From Hymenobacter rubidus (GTDB lineage: Bacteria; Bacteroidota; Bacteroidia; Cytophagales; Hymenobacteraceae): a DNA stretch of 64,000 bases. Position 1 is the first letter of the stretch, and every line of letters begins with the position of its first letter. A program made the position numbers and the translations under genes. The notes under the pieces are model-generated. The model did no database searches, was not told where the DNA came from, and saw nothing but the letters and a program-made list of their open reading frames with translations. This document shows positions 54,146 to 62,306 of the stretch, in pieces. Location: contig NZ_JAERQF010000007.1 of NCBI RefSeq assembly GCF_016734815.1, positions 62,001 to 126,000 on the forward strand, in the 5' to 3' direction.

Positions 54146-54499
54146 ATGAAAGAGAATAAAGCATCTATAGTGACAAACTATTTTATTTTGGGCGAGGGCT
54201 CAGACGGAATATATTCTGACATTACAATCGAAATAAGTCCATCAACCACCGCAACGCTGAAAAGAGGAGATAAAATAGAAATTAAGGACGAGAGACTACT
54301 TGAGAGAATAGAATCTGAGTTTCAAAATAAATGGATAAAACCATACAGTAAATCAGGCATTTTCTTATCCATTCGAATTCTCAACATTGGGATTGACAAG
54401 TCGGGAAGAAAGTATGCAGTAGAGAATTCAGTAGGAGGACTGATGCATGATGCACTTCCTAAAATAGGCATTAAGCCACCACAAATATTTAGGCTATAA
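54146..54499 (+). CDS. AT-rich orphan protein, family not recognised
   Basis: A 117-residue soluble protein from ATG 54146 with codon use far more AT-rich than neighbours. The sequence is compact alpha/beta: YFILGEGSDGIYSDITIEI, RGDKIEIKDERLLERIESEF and FLSIRILNIGIDKSG. No signal peptide, membrane segment or catalytic motif is seen. It is a single gene between the ECF operon and the transketolase C-terminal gene. Composition suggests transfer. It could be a small immunity or defence-associated protein, but nothing in the sequence proves this. Confidence 0.6.
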   Translation: MKENKASIVTNYFILGEGSDGIYSDITIEISPSTTATLKRGDKIEIKDERLLERIESEFQNKWIKPYSKSGIFLSIRILNIGIDKSGRKYAVENSVGGLMHDALPKIGIKPPQIFRL

Positions 54500-54579
54500 G
54501 AGAGATAAAATCCGCCGCTTTCATCTAAAGATTATGCGGTAATTACTTTCACGAAGCAGAGTTAGCTAACTAGCACACA

Positions 54580-54612
54580 AAAGCCCCGCAACTGCTGAAG
54601 TTGCGGGGCTTT
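54580..54612. terminator. Bidirectional hairpin terminator
   Basis: AAAGCCCCGCAACT pairs with AGTTGCGGGGCTTT across 5 bases, at the convergent 3' ends of the orphan gene and the transketolase C-terminal gene. Confidence 0.85.
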
Positions 54613-54629
54613 CTGCATGTAAAGAGAAA

Positions 54630-55586
54630 TTACTTCTTCCGCTTCATCACCGCTTCCACCGCTTCCACAATGGCTTTATCGGTGAGGCCGTATTTCTCCA
54701 TCAGCTGGTCGGGGGTGCCGCTTTCGCCGAAGCTGTCGTGCACGGCCACCATTTCCAGGGGCAGGGGCTCTTCGCGGGCCAGCAGCTGGGCGATGCTGTC
54801 GCCGAGGCCGCCGTTCATCTGGTGCTCTTCGGCCGTCACCACGCAGCGAGTTTTGCGCACCGAGGCGAGGATGGCTTCGGCATCGAGTGGCTTGATGGTG
54901 TGGATGTTGATGATTTCGGCATTGATACCTTTCTCGGCCAGGAGCTTACCGGCGAGCACGGCTTTCCATACCAGGTGGCCGGTGGCGAAGATGCTCACGT
55001 CGGTTCCTTCGTTCAGGGTCCAGGCTTTGCCGATTTCAAACTTCTGGTCGGCGGGCGTGAAGTTGGGCACCACGGGGCGGCCGAAGCGCAGGTACACGGG
55101 GCCTTCGTAGTCGGCGATGGCAATGGTGGCGGCTTTGGTCTGGTTGTAGTCGCAGGGGTTGATGACGGTCATGCCGGGCAGCATTTTCATCATGCCCAGG
55201 TCTTCCAGAATCTGGTGGGTGGCACCGTCTTCGCCCAGCGTGAGGCCGGCGTGGGAGGCGCAGATTTTTACGTTCTTGCCCGAGTAGGCAATGCTCTGGC
55301 GAATCTGGTCGTACACGCGGCCGGTGCTGAAGTTGGCGAAGGTGCCCGTGAAGGGAATTTTGCCGCCAATGGTCATGCCGGCGGCCACGCCCATCATGTT
55401 AGCCTCGGCAATGCCGACCTGGAAGAAACGGTCGGGGTAAGCCTTTTTGAAGGCGTCCATCTTGAGCGAGCCGGTGAGGTCGGCGCAAAGGGCTACCACG
55501 TTGGGGTTAGAGGCACCCAGCTCGGCCAGGCCAGCGCCGAAGCCGCTGCGGGTGTCTTTGGATTCGGTGTAGGGGAAGTCTTTCAT
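54630..55586 (-). CDS. Transketolase, C-terminal subunit
   Basis: A 318-residue protein corresponding to the pyrimidine-binding and C-terminal domains of transketolase. Visible family features are VGIAEANMMGVAAGMTIGGKIPF, the conserved GLTLGEDGATHQ for cofactor contact, and INIHTIKPLDAEAILASV in the C-terminal domain. Together with the separate N-terminal subunit (57703-58590) it forms the two-chain enzyme found in many bacteria, acting in the pentose phosphate pathway. The two genes are in the same order on the same strand but are separated by a VWA gene and a DUF559 element, about 2.1 kb. Confidence 0.92.
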   Translation of the reverse strand: MKDFPYTESKDTRSGFGAGLAELGASNPNVVALCADLTGSLKMDAFKKAYPDRFFQVGIAEANMMGVAAGMTIGGKIPFTGTFANFSTGRVYDQIRQSIAYSGKNVKICASHAGLTLGEDGATHQILEDLGMMKMLPGMTVINPCDYNQTKAATIAIADYEGPVYLRFGRPVVPNFTPADQKFEIGKAWTLNEGTDVSIFATGHLVWKAVLAGKLLAEKGINAEIINIHTIKPLDAEAILASVRKTRCVVTAEEHQMNGGLGDSIAQLLAREEPLPLEMVAVHDSFGESGTPDQLMEKYGLTDKAIVEAVEAVMKRKK

Positions 55587-55614
55587 GGAAGTATTGAAGA
55601 GATTAAGACGGTCA

Positions 55615-56173
55615 AAACTCCCCTCCTTTTTTAAGGAGGGGACATTTTCACGAAGTGAAAATTGGGGTGGTTAAGTCGTTGAACGACCCGCGCCACAAAA
55701 ATTAAGTAGTGTGAAATTTGCTTGCAATCGTCTGCAACACATCATCCAGCGCAGACCAAATCAGTTTATTTTCAAATCGAATTACCTGGATACCCAGCGT
55801 ATTGAGGTAATCCGTGCGAGCGGCATCGTGCAGGCTACCCGCAACGGTGAAGTGGCCGGCACCATCCAGTTCTACAGCTATTCTTTCTTCGGGGCAATAG
55901 AAATCCAGAATATACGCGCCGACGCTGTGCTGACGGCGAAACTTGCGCCCGGCTAGCTGGCCACCTTTTAAGCATTTCCACAGGGTTGCTTCGGCAGGGG
56001 TTAACGTATTGCGGAGGGTGCGGCGGGCTTCTTTCTTTTGCGGCAGGTTGTGGTAGTTGTCCATTGCTACTTGGTGAAAGAATTTGCTTACCTGGCGCGA
56101 GTCGTTCAACGACTTAACCACCCCAATTTTCACTTCGTGAAAATGTCCCCTCCTTAAAAAAGGAGGGGAGTTT
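55615..56173. mobile_element. DUF559 unit bounded by 73-bp perfect inverted repeats
   Basis: The left repeat (55615-55687) and right repeat (56101-56173) are exact complements of each other. Each contains an inner palindrome CCCCTCCTTTTTTAAGGAGG-like hairpin. They enclose the DUF559 gene and little else, which looks like a mobile gene cassette. No transposase is encoded. It sits between VWA and transketolase C-terminal genes. Confidence 0.85.
55702..56064 (-). CDS. DUF559 endonuclease-like protein
   Basis: A 120-residue protein from ATG 56064; the frame is open further upstream through the right inverted repeat, but that part encodes no domain. The motif series RRTLRNTLTPAEATLWKCLKGGQLAGRKFRRQHSVG, YILDFYCPEERIAVELDGAGH and VIRFENKLIW matches DUF559, a PD-(D/E)xK/Vsr-related fold with the likely catalytic Asp in LDFYC and Glu in VELDG. 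The family is predicted to cut DNA; biological role is unclear. Being enclosed in long inverted repeats, it may be a selfish or mobile nuclease gene. Confidence 0.85.
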   Translation of the reverse strand: MDNYHNLPQKKEARRTLRNTLTPAEATLWKCLKGGQLAGRKFRRQHSVGAYILDFYCPEERIAVELDGAGHFTVAGSLHDAARTDYLNTLGIQVIRFENKLIWSALDDVLQTIASKFHTT

Positions 56174-56201
56174 GACGTTCTATCAATTCCCTGCTGACAC
56201 G

Positions 56202-57587
56202 TCATTTTCCGAAAATAGCCACCGAAGTCGTTTGTCCGCTCCGAATACTAAAATTGCGCACGTCTGTGTACTTGCTGCCATTGCTGGTGGCGGTGCGAAA
56301 TACTAACCGGTAGGCGCCCGGCTGCATGGGCAAATTAATTTTGCTGCTACTGCCTTCGGGCAGGCTGTAAATCCAGGTCTGCGACTCATCATCATTCAAT
56401 TGATAGATGCTGCCATAGCCTTTCAGGTCGGAAGTGACGTTGAGGGTGCCGGGCGACTCGTAGGTGAAGGTGTATTCCTGGCCTTGCTTGATGGTGATGC
56501 GACGCACGGTGCGCGGCAAGGTCAGGGCCTCGATTTCGTAGTTGCCGGCCAGCAGCTTCTGGCGGGTACCGAAGACGCCGGTGGTGACCGTGGCTCCGGC
56601 CTGACTGCGCACCACCGCCCGAACAGTGCCGTAGGGGTTAGGCGTGAGCGGCGGGTTTTGCAGCCAGAGCGTGCCCTGGGGCGTTTTGTAGGTGAGGACA
56701 TTGGCCTTGCCGGGCACGATGGGGATGTTGGCCTGGCGCACGGGCGGCACGGTGTTTATCACGAGGTCGTAGCTCTGGAGGGCGTCCACGTCCAGCACGT
56801 CGGCCTTGCCCTGCGCGTCGCGGTAGTGCACGTAGTTGTATTCCGGCTGCCCGGTCACGTTGTTCACAAACGTCATGTTGACGTTGCTTTCCACGGGCCG
56901 GCCGGTGGCATCAGTGAGGTTCACTGCTACAGTGGTTTTGCTCAGCGTTTTGGCGATTACGTCGTTCATCACCGTGCGGAAGGTGGCTACTTCGGCCGCG
57001 TTGTAATACTGGCCGAGGCATTCGAGCTGCTTGCCAAAATCCCGCTCGGCCCCGATGCCGATGACGAAGGGTTTCAGAAAAACGTGCTTGCGCTGCAAGG
57101 CGATGGAGGCTGCGCAAGGGTCGCGGTTGCACGATTCGAGGCCGTCGGTTATCAACAGCAGCACGTTGCGCGACGACTTATCCGTTGGGAAGTCGTTGGC
57201 CGATTGCAGCAGCGAGTACGTGATGGGCGTGTTGCCCTGGGCCTTCAGTTCGGTCAGCTTTTTCTTGATGGCGGCGGCATTGCGCGGCGCAAATGGCACC
57301 TCAAGGCGCGAGTCTTCACAGTTCTTTTCCGAGTTGGGGTACTGGTGGCCGTACACGCGCAGGGCTACCTCCAGGTTGGGGTAGGTGTTGAGCGAGTCGA
57401 CCATTTTGCTGAGCATGCGCTTGGCCACGTTCCAACGGGGCTGGCCTTCCCAGGGCGCCATCATCGAGCCCGAGGCATCGAGCAGGAAGAGAATGCGGGT
57501 GACCTTGGGCTTTTCGGGCGCGGCATTCTGGGCGTGGCTTTGGAAGCTGAGGAGCAACAGTAGCACGGCCCAAACGGCAAACCTCAC
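56202..57587 (-). CDS. Secreted VWA-domain protein
   Basis: A 461-residue protein if read from GTG 57587, which gives a clean signal peptide (RFAVWAVLLLLLSFQSHAQ). An ATG at 57701 exists, but its first 38 codons lie in an intergenic repeat. The von Willebrand factor A domain (about 30-220) has the MIDAS motif DASGSM near residue 37, then TPIT and ITDGLESC. Beta-rich repeats fill the C-terminal half (about 250-460). Such proteins bind ligands through a metal ion at the cell surface or periplasm. The partner is unknown. It sits between the two transketolase subunit genes. Confidence 0.85.
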   Translation of the reverse strand: MRFAVWAVLLLLLSFQSHAQNAAPEKPKVTRILFLLDASGSMMAPWEGQPRWNVAKRMLSKMVDSLNTYPNLEVALRVYGHQYPNSEKNCEDSRLEVPFAPRNAAAIKKKLTELKAQGNTPITYSLLQSANDFPTDKSSRNVLLLITDGLESCNRDPCAASIALQRKHVFLKPFVIGIGAERDFGKQLECLGQYYNAAEVATFRTVMNDVIAKTLSKTTVAVNLTDATGRPVESNVNMTFVNNVTGQPEYNYVHYRDAQGKADVLDVDALQSYDLVINTVPPVRQANIPIVPGKANVLTYKTPQGTLWLQNPPLTPNPYGTVRAVVRSQAGATVTTGVFGTRQKLLAGNYEIEALTLPRTVRRITIKQGQEYTFTYESPGTLNVTSDLKGYGSIYQLNDDESQTWIYSLPEGSSSKINLPMQPGAYRLVFRTATSNGSKYTDVRNFSIRSGQTTSVAIFGK

Positions 57588-57683
57588 CCCCGGCCCCTCT
57601 CCAAAAGAGAGGGGAGCCTGACGATTACCGTTAAGGTACAACAGGTGCCCCCTCTCCACGGGAGAGGGGGTCAGGGGGTGAGG
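57582..57683. repeat. CTCACCCCC-type inverted repeat supplying a start codon
   Basis: Ends are CCTCACCCCC (57582-) and GGGGGTGAGG (-57683), with inner hairpins CCCCTCTCC and CCCTCTCCACGGGAGAGGG. The left end contributes the GTG at 57587-57585 that starts the VWA protein. Repeats of this composition are widespread in Bacteroidota and cyanobacteria, from general knowledge. Confidence 0.8.
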
Positions 57684-57702
57684 TCGGCGTGAGGGAAGCA
57701 TG

Positions 57703-58590
57703 CTAGTAGTCGCCGTCGGTTCCTACTTTCAGCTCATCGAGGGCGGTGGCCAGCTGTGCATCGTTCGGAGCGACGCCGTGCCACTTGTGGCCGTCCATCA
57801 TGAAATCGACGCCGAAGCCCATTTTCGTGTCCATGATGAACATGACGGGCTTGGCTTTGCCGGCGGCGGCTACACAGTTTTCGAGGCTGGGGATGAGGGA
57901 GTCGAAGTGGTTGCCGTCGCCTTCGATGACGTGCCAGCCGAAGGCTTTGAACTTGGCCGCCACGTCGCCGAGGCCGCCGATTTCGTCGGTCGAGCCGTCA
58001 ATCTGCTGGCCGTTGCGGTCCACGATGGCAATGAGGTTGTCGATTTTGTGGTGGCTGGCGTAGAGCGCGGCCTCCCAGTTCTGGCCTTCTTCCAGCTCGC
58101 CGTCGCCCATCAGGACGAACACGCGCTGCTTGTCGCCGTTCATCTTTTTGGCCTGGGCGGCACCGCAGGCCACGCTCAGGCCCTGGCCCAAGGAGCCCGA
58201 CGCTACGCGAACGCCCGGCAGGCCCTCGTGCGTGGTGGGGTGGCCCTGGAGGCGTGAGTTCAGCTTGCGGAACGTGGCCAGCTCGCTGATGGGGAAGTAG
58301 CCCGAGCGGGCCAAACACGAGTACATGGTAGCCGAGGTGTGACCGTTGGACAGGAAAAACAGGTCCTGGTCCTTGCCGTCCATGTCGAAAGGCTCGGGGT
58401 GGTGCTTCATCACCTTGAAGTAGAGCGCGACCAGTAAATCGGTGATGCCGAGCGAGCCGCCGGGGTGGCCCGAATTCACGGCGTGCACCATGCGTACGAT
58501 GTCGCGGCGCACCTGGGTGGCTATTTCCTTGAGTTCCTCAATGGATTTCTCGGGTTGGTCAACGGTTTTGGCGGTGGTGGTATCGGCCAT
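57703..58590 (-). CDS. Transketolase, N-terminal subunit
   Basis: A 295-residue protein matching the thiamine-diphosphate/Mg-binding domain of transketolase. AVNSGHPGGSLGITDLLVALYF is the conserved N-terminal element, GSLGQGLSVACGAAQA follows, and the cofactor-binding motif GDGELEEGQNWEAALYASHHKIDNLIAIVDRN carries the GDG and N residues. The C-terminal subunit is encoded about 2.1 kb downstream on the same strand. A -7-like TACCTTTA with TTG at N18 lies just upstream of ATG 58590. Confidence 0.93.
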   Translation of the reverse strand: MADTTTAKTVDQPEKSIEELKEIATQVRRDIVRMVHAVNSGHPGGSLGITDLLVALYFKVMKHHPEPFDMDGKDQDLFFLSNGHTSATMYSCLARSGYFPISELATFRKLNSRLQGHPTTHEGLPGVRVASGSLGQGLSVACGAAQAKKMNGDKQRVFVLMGDGELEEGQNWEAALYASHHKIDNLIAIVDRNGQQIDGSTDEIGGLGDVAAKFKAFGWHVIEGDGNHFDSLIPSLENCVAAAGKAKPVMFIMDTKMGFGVDFMMDGHKWHGVAPNDAQLATALDELKVGTDGDY

Positions 58591-58619
58591 AATGTTCGGA
58601 AGAAGTTGGGTTCAGTGGG

Positions 58620-58648
58620 TAAAGGTAGCAAACGGCGGCATCCGCCAA
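58620..58648 (-). promoter_or_regulatory. Candidate promoter of the transketolase N-terminal gene
   Basis: On the minus strand TTG (58648-58646) is followed after 18 bases by TACCTTTA (58627-58620), 7 of 8 to TAnnTTTG. The leader would be about 25 bases. Confidence 0.45.
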
Positions 58649-58728
58649 CCGGCGTTTTTTCGGCCCGGCCTATTGCAATCGGTTACGATAGTGCCCGCCG
58701 GAAAAATCAGGTGCTGGCACACGCCTGC

Positions 58729-59175
58729 CTACAGCAGCTGGGCGGCGTGCTCCTTGGTGTCAACCTTCTTGATAATCTTCTCCAGCACGCCGTTTTCGTC
58801 AATCAAAAATGTGGTGCGCACGGTGCCCATGTAGGTTTTGCCGTAGTTTTTCTTTTCCTGCCACACACCGTAGGCCTGCACAATGGTCTTATCGGTATCC
58901 ACGAGCAGCGGGAAAGGAAGGTCGTACTTCAAGGCGAATTTCTTGTGCGCGCCTTCATCGTCGATGCTCACGCCAATGACCTGAATGTTGCTGGCTTTCA
59001 GCTCTTCCTGGTGGTCGCGTAGGTTGCAGGCCTGGGCGGTGCAGCCGGGCGTGTCGTCCTTCGGGTAAAAGTAGAGGGCCACTTTCTGGCCGCGGAAATC
59101 GTGGAGGCTGATGGTGTTACCGTCCTGGTCCTGGGCGGTAAAATCGGGAGCGGGTTGACCGGGTTCGAGAGGCAT
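58729..59175 (-). CDS. bcp: Thioredoxin-dependent thiol peroxidase
   Basis: A 148-residue peroxiredoxin of the Bcp/PrxQ group. The catalytic cysteine is in FYPKDDTPGCTAQACNLRD near residue 45, with the resolving cysteine five residues later in the same segment, as in PrxQ enzymes. TTFLIDENGVLEKII closes the fold. It reduces hydrogen peroxide and organic hydroperoxides with electrons from thioredoxin, in the cytoplasm. It is read from ATG 59175 and stands alone on its strand, with a palindrome upstream. Length fits the family. Confidence 0.95.
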   Translation of the reverse strand: MPLEPGQPAPDFTAQDQDGNTISLHDFRGQKVALYFYPKDDTPGCTAQACNLRDHQEELKASNIQVIGVSIDDEGAHKKFALKYDLPFPLLVDTDKTIVQAYGVWQEKKNYGKTYMGTVRTTFLIDENGVLEKIIKKVDTKEHAAQLL

Positions 59176-59200
59176 TATTTTAAGAGTTGAGGGTTAATAA

Positions 59201-59310
59201 AACGTCATGCTGAGCGCAGCCGAAGCATCTCGCTCGAGGGAGTAATCCAATCGCAAGAAAAAAGTTAGCTGTAGCACGCGAGATGCTTCGGCTGCGCTCA
59301 GCATGACGTT
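59201..59310. repeat. Intergenic palindrome (GTCATGCTGAGCGCAGC type)
   Basis: Arms begin AACGTCATGCTGAGCGCAGC and end with the complement. It lies between bcp and the M23 peptidase gene. Confidence 0.88.
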
Positions 59311-59333
59311 CTTTCCCACTGTCACCTTCTCCC

Positions 59334-61361
59334 CTATAGGCTCAGCGGAATCACCCGCTCGTTGCCGGCCTGGTCGGTCAGGCGCAGTTCGGCGGGGCCG
59401 TGCAGCCTGGGGCCGAGGGTGTCGCTGGCCACGGTAAAAAGTAACGCCTTCTTGTGCTCGAAGCGCAGCAGCCGGAATTTGCCGCCGATGAGCAGCCGGT
59501 AGGTAGCCAGCCCGGAAAGGTCGTCGCCCACGCTGAATGACAGCTGCCCGCCGGCCCGGCTAATGAGACTGGCCTTGGGCGCAATGGTATCGGTGAGGAT
59601 GCGATAGGAGGCAAACTGGCGAATAGGAGCCGTAATCTGGCCCTGCTCGTCCCACTTGCCGCCCACGTAGGCCCGGCCGCCCTTCAGCGTGGCCGCGTAG
59701 ATGGCGGTGCGCGCCGGGTCGGCGGGCGGGGTGGCGGGCTTGAGAGTGAGCGTCGCGGTTTTGTAAAGCGGCAGTAGCGGCGAGCCCACCGTCCAGAAGC
59801 CGCTACCGGTGGGCTCGGGCTTGTAGGCGGTGCTCAGGTAGAGGTTGTTGAACAGCGTTTCCTTGCCAAATACCAGGTTGAGGTGGGCCGTGGCGTAGCT
59901 GAATTCTTTGCCCACCGGAATCATTACCTGGCGGTCAAATTTCTTGGTGATGTCGCCGAACCGGATGGAATCGGGTAGGCCGGCGCGCAGGTCGTAGAGG
60001 TACACGTTTTCGCTGTTCTGGGTGTAGCTGGGCCGGATTTCGAGGCGACGGTTGCCGCGCAGCAGCACCAGATTGGCCCCTACGGAATCGGTGCTCGGGT
60101 CGGCCGCTACGGCTTTCAGCAGGTTGCGCGTGACTTCAAAGCGCAGACCGGGCCGCTTCACCACCGCCGAGCGGGTTTTGAAGTAGGCCGGCTTTTCGCC
60201 GCGCAGCACCAGGTGCACCGGCGTCTGGTTGTTGTAGGAGTCAGCCAGGGTGATGTCGATGCTGTAGACCTTGCCGGCCTCCACGGTCAGGCGGCCCTTG
60301 GTGGGGCCGGTAGTATACATCTGCAGGTCGTTGCCGTCGTCTACCCACAGCTTTTGCAGGGTGCGCCCTTGGGTTTGCTGGTAGAGGAAATCGACAAAGT
60401 TGCCCACCTGCCGGGTGCCCGTCGGAAACGGCACGGCGTCGATGGTGTGCTGGTAAAACGGCTGCCCATTCACCTTCACCGTCACCCGCTGAATGCCGTT
60501 TTTGTTCCAGGCATTGTCAAACCTATCGAAGCCCTGCACCAGCAGGCCTACCGTACCAAAGCAGCTGATGGTATCGGCCCAGGTGGTGGCCACGCCCGGC
60601 CCCGGCAGCACCTTGGGCACAAACAGGGCCTTGGCAAATACCTGCTTCACCCGCGCCTCAATGCCCAGCGGCTCCAGCGCGAAGGCCTGCAAGGTGGGCG
60701 CCACGTGGTCCTGAATTTCCGGAAAGCCTCCCCATTGCAGGGGGTTGTACTGCCGGTCCTGGGCGTCGCGCACTTCCCAGTGCATGTGCGGGCCGGCCGA
60801 GCCGCCGGTGTTGCCGCTCAGCGCCACCAGTTCGCCCCGCTTCACCGGAAACCGGTCCTTCTCGAAAAAGGCTTCCAGCTCGTAGCTCTGCTTGTCATAC
60901 TGCCGGCGCAGCAGCTCGTCGGCCACGGCGCCTTTGAAGGCGTTGAGGTGGCCGTACACGGTGGTCAGCCCGTTTGGGTGCGTGATGTAGAGCACGTTGC
61001 CGTAGCCAAACGACGACTGCTTGAGGCGCGAAATGTAGCCATCGGCGGCGGCAAACACGGGCTGGTTCACCCCGCCGCCGGTCTTGATGTCGAGCCCGCC
61101 GTGGAAGTGGTTGGGTCGCAGCTCGCCCATGCTGCCCGCCAGAAAGCCCGGCTGGCCCGGCGCAATGGGAAACATGAAATAGCCCGGCGCCACCGTGGGC
61201 CGCCCAGCGTTCAGCAGTTCACTCAGGCTGTGTTCGTGGTCACTCGAATCGGCCTCCTGGCCGCCTACCGCACCCGGCCGCCCCGCCAGTAAGGTCAGGG
61301 CCAGACCGAAAATCAACTTCGCTTTATTCTTCAAAATCTCAATAGTCAAAAAGCACGTCAT
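59334..61361 (-). CDS. M23-family peptidoglycan endopeptidase, secreted
   Basis: A 675-residue protein if read from ATG 61361. That ATG lies at the edge of a palindrome; TTG 61334 gives a more typical signal peptide (KNKAKLIFGLALTLLAG). The LytM/M23 domain is near residues 60-200: NHFHGGLDIKTGGG holds the first His and Asp of the zinc site, and GPHMHWEVRD the HxH. The rest (about 230-670) is made of beta-sandwich modules of unknown function. Family members cut peptide cross-links of the cell wall; large secreted forms in Bacteroidota are common. Target unknown. Confidence 0.88.
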   Translation of the reverse strand: MTCFLTIEILKNKAKLIFGLALTLLAGRPGAVGGQEADSSDHEHSLSELLNAGRPTVAPGYFMFPIAPGQPGFLAGSMGELRPNHFHGGLDIKTGGGVNQPVFAAADGYISRLKQSSFGYGNVLYITHPNGLTTVYGHLNAFKGAVADELLRRQYDKQSYELEAFFEKDRFPVKRGELVALSGNTGGSAGPHMHWEVRDAQDRQYNPLQWGGFPEIQDHVAPTLQAFALEPLGIEARVKQVFAKALFVPKVLPGPGVATTWADTISCFGTVGLLVQGFDRFDNAWNKNGIQRVTVKVNGQPFYQHTIDAVPFPTGTRQVGNFVDFLYQQTQGRTLQKLWVDDGNDLQMYTTGPTKGRLTVEAGKVYSIDITLADSYNNQTPVHLVLRGEKPAYFKTRSAVVKRPGLRFEVTRNLLKAVAADPSTDSVGANLVLLRGNRRLEIRPSYTQNSENVYLYDLRAGLPDSIRFGDITKKFDRQVMIPVGKEFSYATAHLNLVFGKETLFNNLYLSTAYKPEPTGSGFWTVGSPLLPLYKTATLTLKPATPPADPARTAIYAATLKGGRAYVGGKWDEQGQITAPIRQFASYRILTDTIAPKASLISRAGGQLSFSVGDDLSGLATYRLLIGGKFRLLRFEHKKALLFTVASDTLGPRLHGPAELRLTDQAGNERVIPLSL

Positions 61362-61465
61362 GCAGAGCGCAGCGAAGCATCTCGCTTGCTTTACCTAACT
61401 CAATCGTCGCGGGGCATTATATACTGCCACAAGCAAGATGCTTCGCTGCGCTCTGCATGACGTGC
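61353..61465. repeat. Intergenic palindrome (GTCATGCAGAGCG type)
   Basis: Arms begin GCACGTCATGCAGAGCGCAG and end with the complement. It overlaps the first codons of the M23 gene as annotated from 61361. Confidence 0.85.
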
Positions 61466-61480
61466 TATTATAAAATCAAT

Positions 61481-62095
61481 CTACCGCACGCCCAATTCCA
61501 GCAGCTTCTCCCCTTCCAGATACCCGGTCAGCTGGTCGCCGATTTTTACGGCGCCCACGCCGGCCGGTGTGCCGGTAAAAATCAAATCTCCCATTTTCAG
61601 CGAGATATATTTCGACACGAAGCTGATGATTTTGGCAAACGGGTGCAGCATCAGGCTGGAGTTGCCGGTTTGGCGGGTCTCCCCGTTTACGTCGAGGTGG
61701 AAATTGATGTTGGCCAGGTCGGCAAATTCGGCCACGGGTTTGAAGGTGGGCGAAATCGGGGCCGAGCCGTCGAAGGCTTTGGCCAGCTCCCAGGGCAGGC
61801 CCTTCTTCTTCAGCTCACTTTGCAGGTCGCGGGCCGTGAAGTCGATGCCCAACCCAATGGCGTCGAAATACGTGTGGGCAAACTGCTCGTCGATGTGGCG
61901 GCCATTCTTGCTCACGCGCAGCACCAGCTCCAGCTCGTGGTGGATGTCCTGCGAAAATTCGGGGATGAAAAACGGCTGGCCGCGTTGGAGCAGCGCCGTT
62001 TCGGGCTTCATAAAGATGACGGGTGCGGCCGGCACTTCGTTGTGCAGCTCGGCAATGTGGTCGGCATAGTTGCGGCCGATGCAAATGATTTTCAT
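61481..62095 (-). CDS. Fumarylacetoacetate hydrolase family protein
   Basis: A 204-residue enzyme from ATG 62095. The start MKIICIGRNYADHIAEL, the acidic metal-binding element HHELELVLRVSKNGRHI, the later segment DFTARDLQSELKKKGLPW and the closing DLIFTGTPAGVGAVKIGD are typical of the small FAH-family hydrolases/isomerases (acylpyruvase-like). They cleave C-C bonds in acylpyruvates. Substrate is unknown; oxaloacetate decarboxylase or acylpyruvate hydrolase are usual for this size. An upstream in-frame start would add residues without homology. Confidence 0.9.
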   Translation of the reverse strand: MKIICIGRNYADHIAELHNEVPAAPVIFMKPETALLQRGQPFFIPEFSQDIHHELELVLRVSKNGRHIDEQFAHTYFDAIGLGIDFTARDLQSELKKKGLPWELAKAFDGSAPISPTFKPVAEFADLANINFHLDVNGETRQTGNSSLMLHPFAKIISFVSKYISLKMGDLIFTGTPAGVGAVKIGDQLTGYLEGEKLLELGVR

Positions 62096-62306
62096 AGGGG
62101 ACGGAAGGCAAGGCGGAAGGAAGTCAAAACTACGCCTTAGCGGCCGCTTGCGGCAACTGAAAGGCCGGTTTTCGCGCCCGCCGGACTGCCTCAACTAAAC
62201 ATTTACCCGGCCTCCCGCCGTATAGGCGGCAACCACGGGCCATCAACCTGGGCCCGTAGTTACCCGCCGCACCGCCGGTTATTCCCCTACTTCTTTCCCT
62301 TGTGCC

